This document shows positions 16,522 through 25,447 of a stretch of 64,000 nt of DNA, piece after piece (positions within the stretch are counted from its first letter, which is position 1; every line of letters starts with the position of its first letter). Source of the stretch: Flavobacterium terrae (GTDB taxonomy: Bacteria > Bacteroidota > Bacteroidia > Flavobacteriales > Flavobacteriaceae). Under the pieces are notes generated by a model, which saw nothing but the letters and a program-made list of their open reading frames with translations, had not been told where the DNA came from and made no database searches. The DNA lies in contig NZ_FQZI01000002.1 of the NCBI RefSeq assembly GCF_900142035.1, positions 434,001-498,000 of the forward strand, written 5' to 3'. The position numbers were made by a program, and so were the translations under genes.

Positions 16522-18981
16522 TTACAACTTGGCAACCAACTTAACACTAAAAACACGAGTCGTTAGATAATTTGGCACCCCATACTGCTGCTTTGTATAA
16601 ACATCTCTAACCCATGTATTGGTTATAGCGTTTTGATTATTAAACATATTAAATATTTCAAGACCCAATGATAGTTCTTTGAATTTATACAACCAACTAC
16701 CTTCTTCTTTTGCTCTAGCTCTATCAGTAAACACATACGAAAAACCAGCATCAGCTCTTCGGTAATCTCTTAATCTCAGTTGATAATCATAAGGATTAGC
16801 ATAAGACGGTGAACCACCAGGCAATCCTGTATTGTAAACCAAGTTAAGGTACATTTTCAATGCTGGAATATTTGGCACATAATCCTGAAAAAGAATTCCA
16901 AATTTTAATCTTTGGTCTGTAGGTCTAGCAATAAATCCTTTGTTATCAATATTTTCTTCAGTTTTTAAATACCCAAAACTTAACCATGATTCTGTTCCAG
17001 GAACAAATTCTCCATTTAAACGCAAATCTAGACCTTCTGCGTATGCAGTCGCATTATTATTTGCCGCATAACGAATTCGAACATTATCTAGTGTATATGG
17101 ATTAACATCTGAAAGTGATTTGTAATATATCTCAGAAACCAGTCTAAAAGGTCGACTCCACATTTTAAAACTATAATCATTTCCTAAAACTATATGAACA
17201 GATTTTTGTGCTTTTACATTAGGTTGAACCACACCTTCCTTATCTCTTAACTCTCTATAAAAAGGAGGTTGATGATACAAACCACCTGATAATCTAAAAA
17301 GCATATCCATATCCCAATTAGGCTTGATAGCAAACTGAGCACGTGGGCTAAAAGTCATCTGGCTTTTACCATTGATATTATCTTCACTTACTTGCCACTG
17401 TTGAGCTCTAACCCCAATATTTGTAAAAATATCATGTTCATTCCATTTTGTCCTTCTATTCCATTGAGTATAACCTGAAATTCGATTGATATCTGTGAAA
17501 TTCTTTGCCCTAACATTGCTATAAGGTACTAAAGGACCCGTGTAAGGTGTATAAGGTTGTTCATTAACAGGTGTATCTAGAATTGGATTGTTTAAAGAAA
17601 AACCAGCAGAGTCAACCACTTCCCATTCTCTTAAACGATCACGAATACTTTCCTTTGTATATTTTATTCCCCACTCTATCTGATTGTCATTTTTTTTATG
17701 AAACCCTTTTACTTCTGCATTTACTATTAATGCATCTAAATCATTTCTAGCATGTGATAATTGAGAACCTACTCCACGAGTGTATTCTACATTCCCAAAA
17801 TTATCGTCACCTAAATTAGAATTTACTTCCCCTAATCTATATTGTGCTAGAATATCAAAATACTCTTGTTCAGTAGTATGATAAGCAGAACCAATAAATT
17901 TTAAATCAAAATTTTCATTTACAGAATAAGTCCCTTTATAAGCACCAAAAACAGTAGTATACTTGTCTTTTTCCTGCCCTTGATATTCTATAAGTAAAGC
18001 AATTGGCTCACTAATAGTCCCAAAATTTGTTTTGCTAAAAAGAGGTTTATAATCGTACTTATTTTGAGATATATTTCCTAAAAAGCTGTGTTGCCACTTA
18101 GCATTTGGTGTAAATGTTATGTAAGTCTGAATATCTGCAAAACGAGGTTTAAAATCTGTTTCAGTCTTCTGACTGTTTACTAACAATCTATTATCTCTAT
18201 ATCTAACTCCTGTAATAGCAGTCCATTTTTGATTTTTTGAAGCATTTTCAACTGCTAAACTAGCCCCAAGGAAACTTGCTTCTAATGAAGCTCCAAATTT
18301 TGTAGGTCTTCTGTAAGTGATATCCAACACTGAAGACAATTTATCACCAAATTTCGCTTGAAAACCTCCCGCAGAAAAATCAACGTTTTGAACCAAATCT
18401 GTGTTTGTAAAACTCAATCCTTCTTGTTGCCCTGAACGAATCAAAAAAGGTCTATACACTTCAATTTCGTTTACATATACTAAGTTTTCATCATAATTTC
18501 CGCCTCGTACAGCATATTGTGTACTCAATTCATTATTTGAATAAACTCCAGGAAGTGTTTTCAAAATATTCTCAACTCCTGCATTGGCTCCGGGAATTAA
18601 TCGAATGGCTTTAGGAGAAATAGTTGTAACTCCTTCTACTCTCTTACGACTATTATTTGTAATAACCACCTCTCCTATTTGTTCAACATTACTTTTAAGG
18701 ATTATATTGAATTCATAATCTTCATTAGGCTTTAATTCTAAAGAAATTACTGCTACTTTGAGAGATACATGAGAGAATTTAAGGTTTGATTTAACATTTG
18801 ATGGAATTGTCAAGATGTAAAAACCATTCGAATTAGTTACCGTTTTATTTTCCTGAAAAGAAACATTTACATTTTCTACTGGCTGATTATTTTCGTCTAA
18901 CACTATTCCTTTTACCCTTGCAGTTTGGGCAAATGTCAAAATTGATACCAGAAAAAAGAAGATAGAATATAAGGTTTTCAA
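16522..18981 (-). CDS. TonB-dependent outer-membrane receptor with carboxypeptidase-like N-domain
   Basis: Outer-membrane transporter of 819 residues. Signal peptide (1-18), then a CarboxypepD_reg-like beta-sandwich (ARVKGIVLDENNQPVENVNV, to about residue 100), a plug domain (ISPKAIRLIPGANAGVENILKTLPGV, YAVRGGNYDENLVYVNE), and a barrel ending in the aromatic-rich FSVKLVAKL. There is no SusD partner, so a SusCD glycan role is unlikely; siderophore, metal or peptide uptake is possible. It starts 5 bp after the M23 peptidase stop, so the two are co-transcribed. Confidence 0.93.
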   Translation of the reverse strand: MKTLYSIFFFLVSILTFAQTARVKGIVLDENNQPVENVNVSFQENKTVTNSNGFYILTIPSNVKSNLKFSHVSLKVAVISLELKPNEDYEFNIILKSNVEQIGEVVITNNSRKRVEGVTTISPKAIRLIPGANAGVENILKTLPGVYSNNELSTQYAVRGGNYDENLVYVNEIEVYRPFLIRSGQQEGLSFTNTDLVQNVDFSAGGFQAKFGDKLSSVLDITYRRPTKFGASLEASFLGASLAVENASKNQKWTAITGVRYRDNRLLVNSQKTETDFKPRFADIQTYITFTPNAKWQHSFLGNISQNKYDYKPLFSKTNFGTISEPIALLIEYQGQEKDKYTTVFGAYKGTYSVNENFDLKFIGSAYHTTEQEYFDILAQYRLGEVNSNLGDDNFGNVEYTRGVGSQLSHARNDLDALIVNAEVKGFHKKNDNQIEWGIKYTKESIRDRLREWEVVDSAGFSLNNPILDTPVNEQPYTPYTGPLVPYSNVRAKNFTDINRISGYTQWNRRTKWNEHDIFTNIGVRAQQWQVSEDNINGKSQMTFSPRAQFAIKPNWDMDMLFRLSGGLYHQPPFYRELRDKEGVVQPNVKAQKSVHIVLGNDYSFKMWSRPFRLVSEIYYKSLSDVNPYTLDNVRIRYAANNNATAYAEGLDLRLNGEFVPGTESWLSFGYLKTEENIDNKGFIARPTDQRLKFGILFQDYVPNIPALKMYLNLVYNTGLPGGSPSYANPYDYQLRLRDYRRADAGFSYVFTDRARAKEEGSWLYKFKELSLGLEIFNMFNNQNAITNTWVRDVYTKQQYGVPNYLTTRVFSVKLVAKL

Positions 18982-18986
18982 AATAT

Positions 18987-20690
18987 TTATTTGGTTTTGG
19001 TAAAATAGGATTCAAATGTACTAGAATTTCCCATATTATCTTTTACAATTAATTTAAAATCATTTTTACCATTTACAAAAATAGCATCAGTAAAATTATG
19101 AGTCAATCTATTTTGCTTAGTTTCATATTCCATTAAAATCCACTTTCCATTCAAATAAGCATTATATTCTTTTATCCCTGATAAATTATCCGAGATAGAT
19201 ATTTTTAATGTTTTTGCTTCATCAAGAACATCTCCTTCTTTAAAACTAGGATTATAAATTCGTGGAGCTTCTTCATCTTTAAACAAGAAAAACTTTCCAA
19301 GCTTTTTTGTGTATATAGTAAATGTATTTTCCTTTTTGTATGTGGTATTAAATTCTGTACGACCTCTGTCCAAGTTGGCTATAAACATTTTCTCTCTTTC
19401 ATCAACAGGTATTTTAGACACATCGAATGTAATCGTAATATTTTTGCTTACTGCAACCGAGTCATTGTGTAAAAACAATTCGTTATTTTTAACATTAAAA
19501 TCTAAATAAAAATCTTCATAAAAAGTTTTTTCTGGTATAAAAACAGAAATATCATCCTTAACATAACTGTGCTCGTTAAGTGTTTTTAAAAAGTAAGGAG
19601 TGATTTTTTCCTTTTTTTTCTGAGTTACAGGCAATACTCCATAAGACACAGGTATTATTACTTCTGTTTTGTTTTGATTAAAATCCTCTAAAATAACTTT
19701 ATAATTAGATGTAAGATTTGATGAAATAGTTAAAATTCCATCATCTTTTCTGGTTTTTATAATACTTGGAGGAAAGAAATAACCAACAAATAATTTTTGA
19801 AAACGTTGTTTTTGAGATTGATATCTTGGATAGTCTATAAAAGTATTTATCAACTTGGTTTCATCAAACGAAAAAGTTTCAAATTCATATCCAAAGTATG
19901 GCAACCCGTTTACAAAAGATGTCATTTTAAAAATACCATTCTTACCATAACTATTATCAGCGACATCATATGCATTAACTGCAAAACTAATTTTACCATT
20001 AGCTACAATTTTGTTTGTAATATATGTACCATCTTTTTGCAAGTTTAGACTTAAAAAAATTGGTTCAGCAGAACCATTAATTTGAGAACTCTCATCGAGA
20101 GGATAAGCTAAAATTGAATTCAGAATAGGCTTTTTTGTATCTTTTAAACTATCACACAGACCAAAATAGAGTGGATTAATAATGAATTCAGATTGAGTAT
20201 CTCTAATTTCAAAATGCAAATGTGGTCCACTTGACCCACCCGTATTTCCAGAATAAGCTATTAAATCACCTTTTTTAACTATTAATTCATTAGGCTTAGG
20301 TTTTATTTCAATTTCATAATTTTGCTTATCATAATGCTCCTTATTCAAAACAGCTTGAATTTCTGGCGCACAACGTTGCAAATGCGCATAAACAGTTGTA
20401 AAACCATTAGGGTGATCAATGTATATAGATTTCCCATAACCAGCCGTTGAAATTTTGATTCTTGAAATGAATCCATCAGCACTGGCATAAACAGGCAAAC
20501 CTTCTTTTTTTTGGGTTCTAAAATCTATACCAGAGTGAAAATGATTGGGTCGCAATTCTCCAAAAGATCCTGCCAATGATAAAGGAATATCTAATGGTGA
20601 ACCAAAATAATCTTTCGGGTACTTATCCTGAGCAGATAAAAAATTTGTTAGTAAAAATATTGCGGCAACTGCAATTCTCATAAAAAACAT
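18987..20690 (-). CDS. M23 family metallopeptidase with Ig-like C-terminal part
   Basis: Secreted zinc peptidase of 567 residues that should cut peptidoglycan cross-links or other glycine-rich peptides. Signal peptide (to SAQ, about 21). The LytM domain is at about 40-180: first zinc site NHFHSGIDF (HxxxD), later HLHFEIRD (HxH), with VYAHLQ between. The 380 residues after it form beta-rich Ig/fibronectin-like modules (LKISISDNLSGIKEYNAYLNGKWI near the end). It is the first gene of an operon with a TonB receptor and a lipoprotein. An in-frame ATG three codons in (20681) is an equally good start. Confidence 0.92.
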   Translation of the reverse strand: MFFMRIAVAAIFLLTNFLSAQDKYPKDYFGSPLDIPLSLAGSFGELRPNHFHSGIDFRTQKKEGLPVYASADGFISRIKISTAGYGKSIYIDHPNGFTTVYAHLQRCAPEIQAVLNKEHYDKQNYEIEIKPKPNELIVKKGDLIAYSGNTGGSSGPHLHFEIRDTQSEFIINPLYFGLCDSLKDTKKPILNSILAYPLDESSQINGSAEPIFLSLNLQKDGTYITNKIVANGKISFAVNAYDVADNSYGKNGIFKMTSFVNGLPYFGYEFETFSFDETKLINTFIDYPRYQSQKQRFQKLFVGYFFPPSIIKTRKDDGILTISSNLTSNYKVILEDFNQNKTEVIIPVSYGVLPVTQKKKEKITPYFLKTLNEHSYVKDDISVFIPEKTFYEDFYLDFNVKNNELFLHNDSVAVSKNITITFDVSKIPVDEREKMFIANLDRGRTEFNTTYKKENTFTIYTKKLGKFFLFKDEEAPRIYNPSFKEGDVLDEAKTLKISISDNLSGIKEYNAYLNGKWILMEYETKQNRLTHNFTDAIFVNGKNDFKLIVKDNMGNSSTFESYFTKTK

Positions 20691-20813
20691 TTTTTGCTAA
20701 TATAACGAATTTGTTTTATAAACTTTTACTTATAAAAGTAAAGATGTAACTATATAACAGCAAACAAATTAATAGACCAAAATGCAAAAAAATAATTTTT
20801 TTTCTAAAAGATA

Positions 20814-20844
20814 TTGCTATAATTCATTAGGAATATTAACTTTG
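20814..20844 (+). promoter_or_regulatory. Promoter of the coiled-coil/zapA operon, inside an inverted repeat
   Basis: TTG (20814-20816), 20 bp, TAACTTTG (20837-20844), 28 bp before the ATG. A 9-bp inverted repeat, aattcatta (20821-20829) and taatgaatt (20855-20863), brackets the -7 box and the expected start, as an operator would. Confidence 0.6.
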
Positions 20845-20872
20845 TGAAGTTATGTAATGAATTTTTATTGTA

Positions 20873-21163
20873 ATGAGTGATATTGGAGGAATAGTTGATT
20901 CTCTTGAAGTTAGATTTCAAAAACTCCTTAAAAAAATGGAGGATTTGAAACAATCAAATCAAGAAATACAACAAAAGCTTAACCAAGCAGAACAAATTAT
21001 CCAACATCAAGCTCAAGAAATAAGAGATTTAAAGTCAAATTTTGACTCTATTAAAATCACAAATTCATTACTTGGTAGTGACGAATACAAAAGAGATACT
21101 AAGCTTAAAATAAATTCATTGATTAGAGAAATTGATTACTGTATAGCTCAATTATCTGATTAA
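20873..21163 (+). CDS. Coiled-coil protein upstream of zapA
   Basis: Protein of 96 residues, almost wholly alpha-helical: heptads from about residue 10 to 58 (LEVRFQKLLKKMEDLKQ, IQQKLNQAEQIIQHQAQEIRDLKSNF) form one coiled coil, followed by a short helix. It is 8 bp before zapA and surely co-transcribed. In size and coiled-coil character it recalls ZapB, so a ZapA-linked division role is a reasonable guess, but there is no sequence proof. Confidence 0.8.
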   Translation: MSDIGGIVDSLEVRFQKLLKKMEDLKQSNQEIQQKLNQAEQIIQHQAQEIRDLKSNFDSIKITNSLLGSDEYKRDTKLKINSLIREIDYCIAQLSD

Positions 21164-21171
21164 AAAGCATA

Positions 21172-21465
21172 ATGAGTGATAAACTAAAAATTAAAATATC
21201 TATTGCTGACAGAATTTACCCATTAACGGTAGATCCTAGCCAAGAAGAAGGACTTAGAAGTGCTTCAAAAAAAATAGATGCAATGATTAAACAGTTTGAA
21301 CAAAATTATGCAGTGCGTGACAAACAAGATGTTTTAGCCATGTGCGCTTTACAATTTGCAGCTCAAGTTGAACAAAGACAAATAGACAAATCTACTGTTG
21401 AAGAAACAACTAAACTGAAATTGGAAAAATTAAATGATTTATTAGCAGATTATCTAGATAAATAA
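21172..21465 (+). CDS. zapA: Cell division protein ZapA
   Basis: FtsZ-ring-associated protein of 97 residues that bundles FtsZ filaments. MSDKLKIKISIADRIYPLTVDPSQEEGLRSASKKIDAMI is the typical ZapA fold, followed by DVLAMCALQFAAQVEQ and a C-terminal coiled coil. It lies downstream of a coiled-coil gene and upstream of a 6S-like RNA, recalling the zapA-ssrS order of gammaproteobacteria. Confidence 0.93.
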   Translation: MSDKLKIKISIADRIYPLTVDPSQEEGLRSASKKIDAMIKQFEQNYAVRDKQDVLAMCALQFAAQVEQRQIDKSTVEETTKLKLEKLNDLLADYLDK

Positions 21466-21489
21466 CGTTCTTAACATACACTAAAAATA

Positions 21490-21650
21490 CTACCTACATT
21501 AGTACTTATTTGATAAACTCAACACTAACAAATTAGAATGAGCAAATCATCGTGACTATAGCAAGCCTTTAAGTAGGAAGCTTGAAAAACGAGTTAGCTC
21601 AAAACTTGTCTATACGAGTTTATGCAATTCTCCTAATGTAGGTTTTTTTA
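21490..21650 (+). ncRNA. ssrS: 6S-like regulatory RNA (6S-Flavo type)
   Basis: The 207-bp gap between zapA and rny folds as a long rod. The outer closing stem is cctacatta (21493-21501) with taatgtagg (21634-21642), followed by a T-run. An inner stem is ataaactc (21513-21520) with gagtttat (21616-21623). A central region has small helices such as caagc/gcttg (21562-21566, 21580-21584). A long rod with an open centre is the 6S shape that mimics an open promoter and binds RNA polymerase. The zapA neighbour supports this, and Rfam has a flavobacterial 6S family. The exact ends and covariation were not tested. Confidence 0.75.
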
Positions 21651-21672
21651 TATATAAACATTCAAATAAACT

Positions 21673-23235
21673 ATGGACATTTTAACAATAATTATTGCTG
21701 GAATTATAGGATTAGCAGGCGGATTTGGGATTGCAAAATTCATTGAAAAAAGTAATGTGTCAAACTTGATTAAAAATGCAAAAAAAGAAGCAGCTTCGAT
21801 TTTAAAAGATGCTAATCAAGAAGCAGAAAACATTAAGAAAGATAAAATTTTACAAGCCAAAGAAAAATTCATTGAATTAAAAGCAGAACACGAACAAGTA
21901 ATCTTGTCAAGAGATAGAAAAGTTGCCGAAGTTGAAAAAAGAGTACGAGACAAAGAATCTCAAGTATCTAACGAATTAGCTAAAGCAAAAAAAGTAAACG
22001 ACGAGTTCGAATCAAAAGCCGCAGAATATCAAACTAAAATTGAAGCTTTAGACAAAAAATCGGCTGAAATTGAGAAGATGCACAAATCTCAAGTTGAGCA
22101 ACTTGAAGTAATTTCTGGACTATCTGCTGAAGATGCAAAAAATCAATTGGTTGAAAGCTTAAAAGCTGAAGCTAAGACAAACGCTATGGCTTACATTCAG
22201 GAAACACTTGAAGAAGCTAAATTAACAGCACAACAAGAGGCTAAAAAAGTTATCATTAACACTATTCAAAGAGTTGGTACCGAAGAAGCAGTTGAAAACT
22301 GTGTTTCTGTATTCAACATTGAATCTGATGATGTAAAAGGAAGAATTATTGGTCGTGAAGGACGTAACATTAGAGCAATAGAAGCTGCCACTGGCGTTGA
22401 AATTATTGTAGATGATACTCCAGAAGCAATCATATTATCATGTTTTGACCCAGTTCGTCGTGAAATTGCCAGATTAGCGCTTCATAAATTAGTTACTGAC
22501 GGACGTATTCACCCTGCTCGTATTGAAGAGGTTGTTGCAAAAACTCAAAAACAAATTGAAGACGAAATCATTGAAGTTGGTAAACGTACTGTAATCGATT
22601 TAGGAATTCACGGATTACACCCTGAATTAATTAAAATAGTGGGTCGTATGAAATACCGTTCTTCATACGGACAAAACTTATTACAACACTCTCGCGAAGT
22701 AGCTAAACTTTGTGGTTTAATGGCTGCCGAACTTGGATTAAATGTTAAACTTGCAAAAAGAGCTGGTCTATTACACGATATTGGAAAAGTTCCTGACACA
22801 GAAAGCGACTTACCACACGCTTTATTAGGTATGCAATGGGCTGAAAAATACGGCGAAAAAGAAGAAGTTTGCAATGCTATTGGTGCACACCATGACGAGA
22901 TTGAAATGAAATCATTACTTTCTCCTATCATTCAAGTATGTGATGCAATTTCTGGTGCACGTCCAGGAGCACGCCGACAAGTTTTAGATTCTTACATTCA
23001 AAGATTAAAAGACCTTGAAGATATTGCATACGGATTTGGCGGAGTAAAAAGCGCTTATGCAATTCAAGCTGGTCGTGAGTTGCGTGTAATTGTAGAAAGT
23101 GAAAAAGTATCTGACGAAATGGCTTCAAAACTATCTTTTGATATTTCTCACAAAATTCAAACAGAAATGACTTACCCTGGTCAAGTTAAGATTACAGTTA
23201 TTAGAGAAACAAGAGCTGTTAATATTGCTAAATAA
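21673..23235 (+). CDS. rny: Ribonuclease Y
   Basis: Membrane-anchored endoribonuclease that starts mRNA decay. 520 residues: N-terminal membrane helix (about 4-24), a long coiled coil (~30-200), a KH RNA-binding domain ([43 protein letters not shown]), then an HD metal-dependent phosphodiesterase domain with GLLHDIGKV (His368, Asp369) and IGAHHDEIE. Length and order match RNase Y of Firmicutes. Downstream there is a strong terminator. The 6S-like RNA immediately upstream may share its transcript. Confidence 0.96.
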   Translation: MDILTIIIAGIIGLAGGFGIAKFIEKSNVSNLIKNAKKEAASILKDANQEAENIKKDKILQAKEKFIELKAEHEQVILSRDRKVAEVEKRVRDKESQVSNELAKAKKVNDEFESKAAEYQTKIEALDKKSAEIEKMHKSQVEQLEVISGLSAEDAKNQLVESLKAEAKTNAMAYIQETLEEAKLTAQQEAKKVIINTIQRVGTEEAVENCVSVFNIESDDVKGRIIGREGRNIRAIEAATGVEIIVDDTPEAIILSCFDPVRREIARLALHKLVTDGRIHPARIEEVVAKTQKQIEDEIIEVGKRTVIDLGIHGLHPELIKIVGRMKYRSSYGQNLLQHSREVAKLCGLMAAELGLNVKLAKRAGLLHDIGKVPDTESDLPHALLGMQWAEKYGEKEEVCNAIGAHHDEIEMKSLLSPIIQVCDAISGARPGARRQVLDSYIQRLKDLEDIAYGFGGVKSAYAIQAGRELRVIVESEKVSDEMASKLSFDISHKIQTEMTYPGQVKITVIRETRAVNIAK

Positions 23236-23251
23236 AATTTATTTATACAAT

Positions 23252-23282
23252 AAAAAAGACCGCTCTCAAGCGGTCTTTTTTA
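23252..23282. terminator. Bidirectional terminator between rny and the histidine kinase
   Basis: A 12-bp stem, aaaaagaccgct (23253-23264) with agcggtcttttt (23269-23280), sits between convergent genes. Confidence 0.9.
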
Positions 23283-23286
23283 TTTA

Positions 23287-24795
23287 TTATAATTGTGATT
23301 TCTTTTTAAAATAAACTTTAAAAGTAGTCCCCTCACCTACAATACTGTCTACAGTTATTTTACCATCCATTGCTTCGACTTGATTTTTGGTTATATAGAG
23401 GCCAATTCCGGTGGAATTTTCATTTCTATGAAATGTTTTATACAAACCAAAAACAGAGTCCTTATATTTATCTAAATCGATCCCAAGCCCATTATCTCTT
23501 ACACATAAAACATCAAAACCATCTTCTTCTTCCACATAATACTCAATTAAAGGTTGTTTTGAAGGATCCGAATACTTTATAGCATTGGTAGAAAGATTAA
23601 GCAAAATACTATCTAAATAAGCAGGAATAAACCAAACTTTTAAATCACTAGGTATATTATTAATGATTTGAACATCATTCTTTTTAATATCATCACCTAA
23701 AAGCAAAACTACTTTATTAAAATAATCAAGAATTTTCAAATTTTGACTTTCTATATTATTAGAAACCTGAATATTTACTAATTCTACTAAGTTTTCAATT
23801 GTGGTAGTCAACTCATCAGAAACAATGCGGATACTTGATAAAGTCTCTTCAGTTGTTAGGTATTCTTCAGCATGCATTTTTAAAAGCGAACTTAAATTAC
23901 CTGTATGATTCTTTAAATTGTGAGAAACGATATGAGCAAAGTTTAATAATTTACTTTTTTGATTATTAACCAAATCTAGTGTTTCTTGTAGTTTTTGTTC
24001 TCTAATTTTTTGTGAAGTTACATCGGTATGTGTTCCAATTATCCTAAGTGGATTACCATTTACATCTCTTGAAATAACTTTTCCTCTATCAAGAATCCAT
24101 TTGTATTTTCCATTACACAAAACTCTATGATAGGTCTCATAATATGGCACTCTTCCTTCAAAATGCTCTTTAATATTTCCAAAATAAACATCAAGATCAT
24201 CTGGATGCACCAATTCATCCCATTTTTCAGGATTAGAAATCAAATCAAGCTCGCTATTTTCTAATTCTAATATTTTTAAAGACTGAGCAGAATAAAAAAC
24301 TTCATTTGTTACCATATTCCAATCCCAAACACCTATTCCTGAAGCCAAATTAGCAAATTGACTTCTAGCTTCAGATATTTTATACTCAGTTTCTTGATGT
24401 TTCAAGGATGTTACATCACTATTAGTTCCATAAAAAGCGATACCCTCTTCAGTTCTTTCGCAGGTACCAACAACTCTATACCATTTATCACCACGTTTTG
24501 GCAAAGTGACTCTATAATCAAATTCGCAACTTTTAAGAGTATCAATACTTTCAAAAAAGACCTTCTTCATTTTCTGAAGATCTTGCTTATTGATTCTATT
24601 CTCAAAAATTAAATTTGGATTATCATTTATCTGTTCTAAAGAATATTCGAAAAATTCATCAACTAATCCTCTTAAAAAATTAATTGTTACAGATAAATTT
24701 GGCGCAAGAGTGAACTGAAAGAATAAATCTTTCTGCTGAGATACTATCTTTTTTAAATAATCATTCTCTAAATCTTCTAAGTAGCCGTTATTCAT
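23287..24795 (-). CDS. PAS-domain sensor histidine kinase
   Basis: Cytosolic sensor kinase of 502 residues without membrane segments. At least two PAS domains: one around EFDYRVTLPKRGDKWYRVVGTCERTEEGIAFYGTNSDVT, and one around ASGIGVWDWNMVTNEVFYSAQ...RIIGTHTDVT (PAS/PAC). The phosphoacceptor helix is NFAHIVSHNLKNHTGNL (His of SHNLKN); the ATPase has N (LNLSTNAIKYS), G1 (VRDNGLGIDL) and G2 (STGIGLYITK) boxes. No response regulator is adjacent, so it is an orphan kinase. ATG 24795 is chosen over an upstream TTG-type start. It was next to tRNA-Met before the island inserted. Confidence 0.9.
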   Translation of the reverse strand: MNNGYLEDLENDYLKKIVSQQKDLFFQFTLAPNLSVTINFLRGLVDEFFEYSLEQINDNPNLIFENRINKQDLQKMKKVFFESIDTLKSCEFDYRVTLPKRGDKWYRVVGTCERTEEGIAFYGTNSDVTSLKHQETEYKISEARSQFANLASGIGVWDWNMVTNEVFYSAQSLKILELENSELDLISNPEKWDELVHPDDLDVYFGNIKEHFEGRVPYYETYHRVLCNGKYKWILDRGKVISRDVNGNPLRIIGTHTDVTSQKIREQKLQETLDLVNNQKSKLLNFAHIVSHNLKNHTGNLSSLLKMHAEEYLTTEETLSSIRIVSDELTTTIENLVELVNIQVSNNIESQNLKILDYFNKVVLLLGDDIKKNDVQIINNIPSDLKVWFIPAYLDSILLNLSTNAIKYSDPSKQPLIEYYVEEEDGFDVLCVRDNGLGIDLDKYKDSVFGLYKTFHRNENSTGIGLYITKNQVEAMDGKITVDSIVGEGTTFKVYFKKKSQL

Positions 24796-24871
24796 AAAGA
24801 GAAATTTACATAGCAATGTACCTAAAAAAACTTAATTTTACCAGTTTTTTCACTTACAACTTATTTAAAAT

Positions 24872-24904
24872 AAAAAAGCCCAGCGATTAACTGGGCTTTT
24901 TTTT
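24872..24904 (-). terminator. Original tRNA-Met terminator, displaced by the island
   Basis: A 12-bp stem, aaaaaagcccag (24872-24883) with ctgggctttttt (24891-24902), is followed on the minus strand by T-rich sequence. It abuts the 3' fragment of the tRNA-Met gene at 24904, where a tRNA terminator belongs, but the intact tRNA is now 18 kb away. Confidence 0.8.
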
Positions 24905-24948
24905 GTAGCGAAGACGGGAGTTGAACCCGTGACCTCAGGGTTATGAAT
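24904..24948. repeat. Left attachment site (tRNA-Met 3' fragment, direct repeat copy 1)
   Basis: 45 bp identical to 42864-42908. It covers the tRNA-Met gene from the anticodon loop to just past the discriminator base. The match stops at 24949 (t here, c in the intact tRNA), so the crossover lies within this segment. Confidence 0.95.
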
Positions 24949-25447
24949 TCAAATTTTATCGAAGTTAAACCCTTTATATTGTTGATGTGATGAAAATCGT
25001 GTACCGTTTCGTGTACTCAAATTGGATCGCAATATAATCATTTTTTTTAATGATTATAATTCCATTTTCTTTTTCATCTATTAGGCCAAAAAGTTTCAAT
25101 AAACGAAAAACGAACTAACCTATAAAATATCTCTATTTTATTGATATTTTAAAAATTAAATTTAAACACAAAAAAAATAAACATCCTTGAATTATTGCAA
25201 TTAAAATTAGAAATCATTGCAATGATATTGCAACCTAAATTGCAACTAAAGATTAGAATTTAGGTTGCTTTTAAAGGAAACACTAAGACTTTATAATAAA
25301 TACAACACAATTAGCGAATTGTTTTTAATCAACTACAATTTTCAAAGGTTGCAATTTTAGTTGCAACTAAAGTTAAACACACTAATTTAGTATAGAGTTT
25401 ATCGTATTCTTCTATTGAAAACTTGACAATGAACAATGTAAAAAGTA
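24949..25447. other. Gene-free left end of the island, with phased repeats
   Basis: No open frame of note. It holds two CGTGTAC sites 12 bp apart (24998-25004, 25010-25016). It also holds a run of TTGCAA(T/C) sites at 25193, 25215, 25226 and 25238 (steps of 22, 11 and 12 bp), with two more at 25347 and 25359 (12 bp apart). A 12-bp inverted repeat is formed by gcaacctaaatt (25230-25241) and aatttaggttgc (25257-25268). The 12-mer ttgcaactaaag occurs at 25240-25251 and 25361-25372. These look like binding sites for recombination or replication proteins. Confidence 0.7.

Noticed and set aside
16522..18981. The TonB receptor as part of a SusCD polysaccharide locus
   Set aside because: No SusD-like lipoprotein and no glycoside hydrolase lie nearby; the neighbours are an M23 peptidase and an unrelated lipoprotein.
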